Translations under genes and position numbers: made by a program
Notes under the pieces: model-generated
Told to the model about the DNA's origin: nothing
Databases searched by the model: none
The model's input: only the letters and a program-made list of their open reading frames with translations
Source of the DNA: Gemmatimonadota bacterium
GTDB lineage: Bacteria; Gemmatimonadota; Gemmatimonadetes; Gemmatimonadales; Gemmatimonadaceae
Reading direction: 5' to 3'
Length of the DNA stretch: 17,615 nucleotides
Assembly: GCA_947475795.1 (NCBI GenBank)
Contig: CANJOX010000021.1
Coordinates: 1 to 17,615 of the forward strand
Shown: piece after piece, positions 12,687 through 17,615 of the stretch
Position numbering within the stretch: position 1 is the stretch's first letter
Layout of the letters: each line of letters begins with the position of its first letter

Positions 12687-15600
12687 ATGACAATCGCGCA
12701 ATCGCCGTCACCCAACGCCATCAATCCCGACGCGGGGGCATTCCTCCTCCGCACCCTGGGCGGATTCGAACTGCTCGCCGCCGGTGCGGACGGGAGCCCG
12801 GGCGCCCGCGTGCTCGGCCCTGGCAAACCCCTGGCCATGCTGGCCTACTGCGCCTGCTCGCCCAGTCAGCGGCATGGCCGTGATGCGCTGGCCGGGATGT
12901 TCTGGGGGGACGCGCCGGTCGACCGGCAGCGCCAGAACGTGCGGCAGGCGCTGTGGCGTCTGCGGCGCACCATGGGCGAGGCCGTGGACACCACCGACGA
13001 GGCCATGGTGGCGCTCGGGCCGGCACTGGTCACCGATCGCGCGCAGTTCGTGTCCGCCGTCCAGCGGGGCGATGTCGCGGCGGCGCTGGCGGCGTACGGC
13101 GGACCCTTTCTCCCCGCCGCCACGCTGGCGAGCGGCGGCGACGAGTTCGAGGAGTGGGTGGCCGGCGAGCGGTACCGGCTCGAACAGATGCTGCTCAAGC
13201 TGGTCGAACCGGCCGTCGTGGAGCTGAGCGCGAGCGGGCGCCATGCCGCCGCGCGGGCCATGCTGGACCGGCTCACTGGCGTAGCGGGCGACGCACCGAC
13301 CACCTACCGGATTGCCACCACGGCGTATCTGGCGGCGGGCGACCGCATCGCGGCCCGCCGCGCCGCCGAGGCGCTGGAGCAGCGACTGGCCGACCTGAGT
13401 GGCAGTGCCGTGGCCTCGGCCGTGGCGCTGATCGCCCGGGCCCGCAGCGACGCACACGAGGCGGCGGTGGCGGAGGCCGCGGAGCAGCGCCCTGCGTTGA
13501 CCATGGACCTCACCGGACGCGACGCGGTCTTCGCCACGCTATTGCGCGCGTGGAAGCGCGCGCAGCAGGGGGAGACGCACGCGGTCATCGTCACCGGCGT
13601 GGCGGGCATCGGCAAGAGCCGACTGCTGTCGGCGGTGGCGGCGCGGTGCGCGACCGGTGACGCCTGCGCGCTCGTCATCCGTGCCAACCCCGGCGAGCGC
13701 GACATTCCGTTCAGTCTGGCCGCGCAGATGGCGCGCGCCCTCGCGCAGCTCCCCGGCGCCGTGGGCGTCGACCCGGTGAGCGCGCGGGAGCTGGTGGCCC
13801 TCGACCCCGGGCTGGCCACGCTGTTTAAAGTCGCTGCCTCCACACACGACGACGGCGAAGCCACCCGCCGCCGCGCCTTTGCGCTGTTCGATCTGCTGTC
13901 GGCCATCACCGAGCAGCAGCCCCTCGCGCTCTTCTTCGACGACCTGCATTGGTGCGACGCCGCCTCACGGCAGCTGCTGGCGTCGGTGGTGGCGCGCGCG
14001 GTCGATCTGCCGTTGCTGGTGGTCGCGGCCGCCCGCGGGATCGCGACCGACTTTCTCACGCACCCGCGCGAAACGCGCGTTCCGTTGCTCCCGCTCGATC
14101 GCGACGCCACGATCGCCGCGGTCCGCAGCTGCGGTGTGTGGCCTCAGCATCCGGAGGCCGACCGCTTCGTACAGCAACTCGCCGACGGCGCCGGCGGTGT
14201 GCCGCAACAGGTCATGGAACGGCTGTCGCTGGCCGTCGAAAAAGGGTGGCTGACGGAGCACGAGGGCGCGTGGACGTCGCCCGACTGGGCACAGGCGTGT
14301 ACCGACGTCATGGTCACCTCGCCGCTCGATCATCGCCTGCTCGGCTGCACGGTCCGCGAACGCAGCGTACTGCTGGCGTTGGCGCTGGCCGGCACGTCGT
14401 TGCCGCTGCGGGTGATGCAGGCGGCCACGCCGCAGCTCGTGGCGTCGCAGCTCCCCGACGCGCTCGCGGTGCTCGAAGCCAAGGGGCTGGTGACCTCGAC
14501 CGGCGACACGTGGCAACCGTCGCACGATCTCATTCTCGAGCGCATGATCGCGCTGAGCACGGACCACGAGCAGGACGCCATGCACGCCGCGCTGGGTGAG
14601 GCGATGCTCGCCGAGGGGCACAGCGCGAACGCGATCGTGGCCATCCGTCACTTCCTGAGCGCCCGGCTCGAGGCGCGGGCCGCCGCCGTGTTTGCGCGCA
14701 TCGTCGCCCGCGCGCGCCGCTCGCACGATCCACGGCACGCGCGGGATCTGGCCGCCGATATCGTGGGGGCCCGCATCGGGTCGCACGATGTGGACATCCT
14801 GGTGCGCGCGGTCCCCTGGTGGCGGCGCTCGGCGCGTACCCTGCCGCGGGTGACGATGGCCGCCATTGGGCTGCTGCTGATGCTGGGTGGGGTCGGCGCG
14901 TGGATGGCGACGCGGCTGCCGGTGCTGGTGGTGCCCCAGGGGATCATGCTCACCGAGCTGGCCAAAGTGTATGGACCCGATACCTACCGGTTCACGGTGC
15001 CGCTCATCGCCCGATCGAGCGTGCCACGTCGCCGGGTCGCCGGCGACAGTACCGCGGTGCGTATCATCGTGCCGGCCGGGAACGCGGAGATTCTCGCGGG
15101 TGGCAGCGCCCGGTTTGATTCGTCAGGCGTGGCCAGCTTCGGCGCCCTCCGGCTGCGCACCCGCGACAGCGTCGTCACCCTGCGTTTCGAGGCCGAGGGC
15201 TATCGCACCACCGACGTCCGGATCGCCATACACGCGGGCAACGCGCGGCTCGAGGCGGCCCGCCCGTTGCGGGTGCTTGATGGGCAACTCGCCGGACAGC
15301 CCGTGCAGGGCGATCACGCCGGCATTACCGTGGCCCCGGGGGCGCCGATCAGCGGCGTCATCCAGATGCAGTACAACTCGCACTGGCGCGCCGCGTCGGT
15401 GTGGCTGGCGATGACGCCCACGTGGGGCGACCCGGCCCTCGTGGGTGAGGATATCCTGCAGCTCGCCACCCCCGCGCAAGACAACGTGGTCGATGTGCCG
15501 GTCGATCTCGTGGCACCAACAGCGCCCGGACACTACTGGATCCTGCTGGCAATCGCCGCGGAGGATCAGGGCGGCTTCATTTTGTCGCGCACCAACTGGA

Positions 15601-15839
15601 CCACGAAGACGCCGGTGTGGGGCGACGGCAATGACCTCGCCACACTCCCCGACAGCGTGATCCGCGAAGCCAACCGGACGGGGGTGATCACGACGCTGCT
15701 CGCCTTCGCGGACGGCTGGAGCTTCAGCTTCGCCCCCGGACACTACCCGTGCGTGGCGGACACCACGCTGCGCGCGCCCGGGGTCGAATACTGTACCAAT
15801 TCGCTTGGCCTGTTGGGGATCGAAGTGCTGGTGAAATGA
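12687..15839 (+). CDS. Membrane-anchored SARP/BTAD regulator with AAA (STAND) ATPase and extracytoplasmic domain
   Basis: Encodes 1050 residues. About 19-110 is an OmpR-like winged helix (LLRTLGGFELL start; DRQRQNVRQALWRLRRTMG at 79-97), followed by a helical BTAD domain to about 260. This is the DNA-binding head of SARP activators. An AAA/STAND ATPase follows: Walker A GVAGIGKS (304-311) and Walker B ALFFDDLHW (414-422) with Asp418/419. About 545-700 is helical, in the place where related regulators carry a longer helical-repeat sensor. Basic WWRRSARTLPR (711-721) precedes one hydrophobic helix (about 722-741), so the positive-inside rule puts residues 745-1050 outside the cytoplasm. That part is beta-rich, with an Ig/carboxypeptidase-regulatory-like segment (about 798-850) and two cysteines (1022, 1036) that could pair. 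It is probably a one-component transmembrane regulator; signal and targets are unknown. The direct repeats upstream suggest self-control. Confidence 0.82.
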   Translation: MTIAQSPSPNAINPDAGAFLLRTLGGFELLAAGADGSPGARVLGPGKPLAMLAYCACSPSQRHGRDALAGMFWGDAPVDRQRQNVRQALWRLRRTMGEAVDTTDEAMVALGPALVTDRAQFVSAVQRGDVAAALAAYGGPFLPAATLASGGDEFEEWVAGERYRLEQMLLKLVEPAVVELSASGRHAAARAMLDRLTGVAGDAPTTYRIATTAYLAAGDRIAARRAAEALEQRLADLSGSAVASAVALIARARSDAHEAAVAEAAEQRPALTMDLTGRDAVFATLLRAWKRAQQGETHAVIVTGVAGIGKSRLLSAVAARCATGDACALVIRANPGERDIPFSLAAQMARALAQLPGAVGVDPVSARELVALDPGLATLFKVAASTHDDGEATRRRAFALFDLLSAITEQQPLALFFDDLHWCDAASRQLLASVVARAVDLPLLVVAAARGIATDFLTHPRETRVPLLPLDRDATIAAVRSCGVWPQHPEADRFVQQLADGAGGVPQQVMERLSLAVEKGWLTEHEGAWTSPDWAQACTDVMVTSPLDHRLLGCTVRERSVLLALALAGTSLPLRVMQAATPQLVASQLPDALAVLEAKGLVTSTGDTWQPSHDLILERMIALSTDHEQDAMHAALGEAMLAEGHSANAIVAIRHFLSARLEARAAAVFARIVARARRSHDPRHARDLAADIVGARIGSHDVDILVRAVPWWRRSARTLPRVTMAAIGLLLMLGGVGAWMATRLPVLVVPQGIMLTELAKVYGPDTYRFTVPLIARSSVPRRRVAGDSTAVRIIVPAGNAEILAGGSARFDSSGVASFGALRLRTRDSVVTLRFEAEGYRTTDVRIAIHAGNARLEAARPLRVLDGQLAGQPVQGDHAGITVAPGAPISGVIQMQYNSHWRAASVWLAMTPTWGDPALVGEDILQLATPAQDNVVDVPVDLVAPTAPGHYWILLAIAAEDQGGFILSRTNWTTKTPVWGDGNDLATLPDSVIREANRTGVITTLLAFADGWSFSFAPGHYPCVADTTLRAPGVEYCTNSLGLLGIEVLVK

Positions 15840-15854
15840 GGAGCGCGGCGCGTG

Positions 15855-16517
15855 CTACTTCTGAAACCAGTATCGCGCGCCCACCCGCACGCCGAGCGTG
15901 GATGACGCCATCGCGGCAATCGGCTGCGGCTCGCCGTCCACTTTCCACGTGCTGAAGGTGCCGCCCGTGTAGGTGGCGGCGCCCTCCAACGACACGCGGT
16001 CGGTCTGGAAGAGCATCACACCCAGCGCCACCGTCGCGCCGCCGTTGAACGCCGTGTAATCCCGTGGATCACCGTCGCCGAGCGTGAAGGCCAGCCGCCG
16101 CACCGCCAGCGCCGCCTCGGCAAACGGACGCACGCGCGCACCGGGATGCGTCATCCAGCGCAGTCCGATGTCGCCCTGACGGATCGTATAGTCCGTGGAC
16201 ACCGCGCTCGTGGACGACGTGGACGCCATGTTGGAGACGCCGCCGAACAACGTGAGGCGCGGCGAGGCCCCGTAGGCGACTTCGCCCCCCACACCGGTGG
16301 CGGCGTGACCACCCGCTCCCGGATGGATGTCGGTGTTCATCCGCCCCGCGATCCCATGCACGCGCACGCTCACGCCGAGGGTGGAGCGCGCGAGCGTGGC
16401 GCGTGCCGGCGACGGTGCGGGCTCCGCAGCGGGAGCTTGCGCGCGCGCCGGTGCCGCGACGGCGGGGAGCATCACGGCCAGCAACACCGTGATGGGACGA
16501 AGGCGGACGAACCACAT
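15855..16517 (-). CDS. Small outer-membrane beta-barrel protein
   Basis: Encodes 220 residues. The N-terminus has a Sec signal (basic MWFVRLRP, hydrophobic VLLAVMLPAVAA) with a likely cut after ARA at residue 26, then an Ala/Pro-rich linker. From about residue 45 the sequence alternates polar and hydrophobic residues in strand-length blocks ending in aromatic or basic residues, for example LGVSVRVHGIAG, ATGVGGEVAYGASPRLTLFGGV, YTIRQGDIGLRWM and the last strand TLGVRVGARYWFQ. This is the pattern of an eight-stranded OmpA/OmpW-like barrel. AAGGGG six bases before the ATG supports the start. Its stop is 15 nt from the stop of the convergent regulator gene. No enzymatic residues are evident; function is unknown, possibly structural or transport. 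Confidence 0.72.
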   Translation of the reverse strand: MWFVRLRPITVLLAVMLPAVAAPARAQAPAAEPAPSPARATLARSTLGVSVRVHGIAGRMNTDIHPGAGGHAATGVGGEVAYGASPRLTLFGGVSNMASTSSTSAVSTDYTIRQGDIGLRWMTHPGARVRPFAEAALAVRRLAFTLGDGDPRDYTAFNGGATVALGVMLFQTDRVSLEGAATYTGGTFSTWKVDGEPQPIAAMASSTLGVRVGARYWFQK

Positions 16518-16531
16518 CGGAGGCCCCTTGT

Positions 16532-16549
16532 ACGGAAAGGACGGAAAGA
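16532..16549 (-). repeat. Two tandem 9-bp units in the leader of the barrel-protein gene
   Basis: On the plus strand ACGGAAAGG is followed directly by ACGGAAAGA, a near-perfect 9-bp duplication. It lies 15 nt upstream of the barrel-protein start, just beyond its ribosome binding site. It could be a weak regulatory element or chance. Confidence 0.4.
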
Positions 16550-16638
16550 CCGGCGCGCGGGTGTGCGGAGCGCTGACGGCAATGTACGCCCGCGCACGCC
16601 ACCCGCGGCCGGTCCGCCGCCCGCGTCACGGGCCCCCG

Positions 16639-17615
16639 TCAGGGCACCGCGTCCGGGTCGTCGGGTGTGGCCGCGGGGTCCTCGAGCGACTGACGGGACA
16701 GCCGCTGGTCGTACTGCCGCTTGCCGCGCCGGGCGTTGTGGCTGCGCTGCATCTGGTACTTGGCCTCCATCTCCCCGAACGTCCCCTCGGCATAGCGCGT
16801 CCCGAGCACGCGCAGGTCGCTTTCCTGACTCCGCAGGTCGTGGCCGTACTCGGCGTCGGCCGCGAGCGGGCTCGACGCCAGCGTGTCGCTCATGCCCTCC
16901 ATGAGTGCCCGCGCGCGCTCGGCGTTCCCCGCGCGCTGCTGCCGCGCGGCCTCTTCCCGCGCCTGCGCGGCGCGCGCCAGCAGGATCGCGTGCTCCACCG
17001 CCGGCACCATGGACGACTGCCCCTCGAGCGTGGCAGCGACGCCGAGCGTGACCGCGCGATGCTCCACCCCCCCGCCGTCGAGCAACACGTCGGCGGCCAC
17101 GCGAAGCGTCGCGATGGATCCGCCGGCGGTGGACAGCGCCTCGAGCTGGGCCGCCGACACGAACAGCTCCAGCAGCACCGGCTTCGCCTCGCTGGCGTAC
17201 AGGTCACCCAGGTCGAAGGTGAACGTCTGCGGCGTGGGGCGCTCACACGGCCAGTTCGCGTGCAGCGCGAACACGCTCACCGCGTGCTCCAGCGTCAGCG
17301 TGACCGACAGCCCCTGCGCCGACACGGAGAGCAGGTTCCCCAGCTCCTCGGCCAGCACGTCCTGCGCCTGATCGGGACGCTCCACGTACCAGCTGTTGCC
17401 GCCGCCGGCGTCGGCCATGGCGCGCAGCAGCGCGTCGTCGTAGCCGTCACCCACCCCGATCGTGGTGGTGGTGATCCCCAGTGCGCGTGCCGTCCGCGCC
17501 AGCTCCACCAGCGTGGACGGCTCGGTGATCCCGTGATTGGCGTGCCCGTCGGTGAGGAGCACAATGCGGCGCGAGGAGCCGTCGAGGGTGCCCAGCAGCC
17601 CCTGCGCCTGCTCCA
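16639..17615 (-). CDS. von Willebrand factor A domain protein (partial, N-terminus off the right edge)
   Basis: The frame is open from the window edge to the stop at 16639, giving 324 visible residues; the GTG at 17562 inside RRIVLLTDG is not a real start because the conserved strand begins before it. RIVLLTDGHANHG is the late metal-site (MIDAS) strand of a VWA domain, followed by the Rossmann-like alternation ending near GGGNSWYVERPDQAQDVL. A beta-rich segment then follows (SVTLTLEHAVSVFAL, TFTFDLGDLYASEAKPVLLELFVSA), as seen after the VWA domain in bacterial inter-alpha-inhibitor-like proteins. A charged helical stretch (ILLARAAQAREEAARQQRAGNAERAR) and a basic tail (ARRGKRQYDQRLSR) end the protein. 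VWA domains bind protein ligands through a divalent metal; the partner here is unknown. The DxSxS part of the metal site is outside the window. Confidence 0.8.
   Translation of the reverse strand, partial: EQAQGLLGTLDGSSRRIVLLTDGHANHGITEPSTLVELARTARALGITTTTIGVGDGYDDALLRAMADAGGGNSWYVERPDQAQDVLAEELGNLLSVSAQGLSVTLTLEHAVSVFALHANWPCERPTPQTFTFDLGDLYASEAKPVLLELFVSAAQLEALSTAGGSIATLRVAADVLLDGGGVEHRAVTLGVAATLEGQSSMVPAVEHAILLARAAQAREEAARQQRAGNAERARALMEGMSDTLASSPLAADAEYGHDLRSQESDLRVLGTRYAEGTFGEMEAKYQMQRSHNARRGKRQYDQRLSRQSLEDPAATPDDPDAVP

Noticed and set aside
15840..15854. Terminator between the convergent regulator and barrel genes
   Set aside because: Only a very short GCGC-type dyad with no T-run can be drawn in 15 nt.
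16622..16640. ACGGG/CCCGT dyad near the VWA stop codon
   Set aside because: The five-pair stem breaks at the next pair and there is no T-run, so it is not convincing as a terminator.
1..17615. CRISPR array, tRNA/rRNA, insertion sequence or phage signature
   Set aside because: No regular spaced repeats, RNA-gene folds, transposase motifs or terminal inverted repeats were seen on either strand.

Overview
The window is high-GC bacterial chromosome with tightly packed genes and G/C-ending codons. Lipoprotein, Tat and outer-membrane-barrel signals point to a diderm. A SARP-type (BTAD) regulator in a diderm, next to an anthranilate-type CoA catabolic operon, resembles Gemmatimonadota. That placement is an inference from style, not from a marker gene.

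Layout. Left edge (1-882, minus strand): a truncated DoxX-like membrane protein and a small hypothetical gene. Positions 998-3986 (plus strand): three genes for exported proteins, namely a cyclophilin-type peptidyl-prolyl isomerase lipoprotein, an esterase lipoprotein with a GFSMGG nucleophile elbow, and a HisC-like PLP aminotransferase with a twin-arginine signal. A perfect 11-bp hairpin (3998-4023) and an AT-richer promoter-like stretch separate these from the next block.

Positions 4097-12622 (plus strand) form the core: an eight-gene operon with overlapping ATGA, GTGA or TGATG junctions or gaps under 10 nt. It encodes an anthraniloyl-CoA monooxygenase/reductase (a flavin hydroxylase fused to an old-yellow-enzyme domain, AbmA type), a short-chain dehydrogenase, a MarR regulator, an atypical crotonase, an acyl-CoA dehydrogenase, a 2-aminobenzoate-type CoA ligase (AbmG type), a Rid-family protein and a conventional enoyl-CoA hydratase. 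Together they read as the aerobic, CoA-dependent anthranilate route. The ligase makes 2-aminobenzoyl-CoA, and the fused flavoprotein hydroxylates and reduces the ring without a ring-cleaving dioxygenase. The remaining enzymes plausibly remove the amino group, open the alicyclic ring and run beta-oxidation-like steps. No thiolase is present in the window.

Positions 12687-15839 encode a 1050-residue regulator with an unusual architecture: SARP/BTAD DNA-binding head, AAA/STAND ATPase, one transmembrane helix and a roughly 300-residue extracytoplasmic domain. Its promoter region carries direct repeats with an 11-bp pitch, the spacing known for SARP operators. It may be a membrane-anchored one-component SARP that controls itself.

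Right edge (minus strand): a small outer-membrane beta-barrel protein and the C-terminal part of a von Willebrand factor A domain protein cut by the window end. No RNA genes, insertion sequences, CRISPR arrays or attachment sites were seen. No gene-free stretch exceeds about 120 nt.
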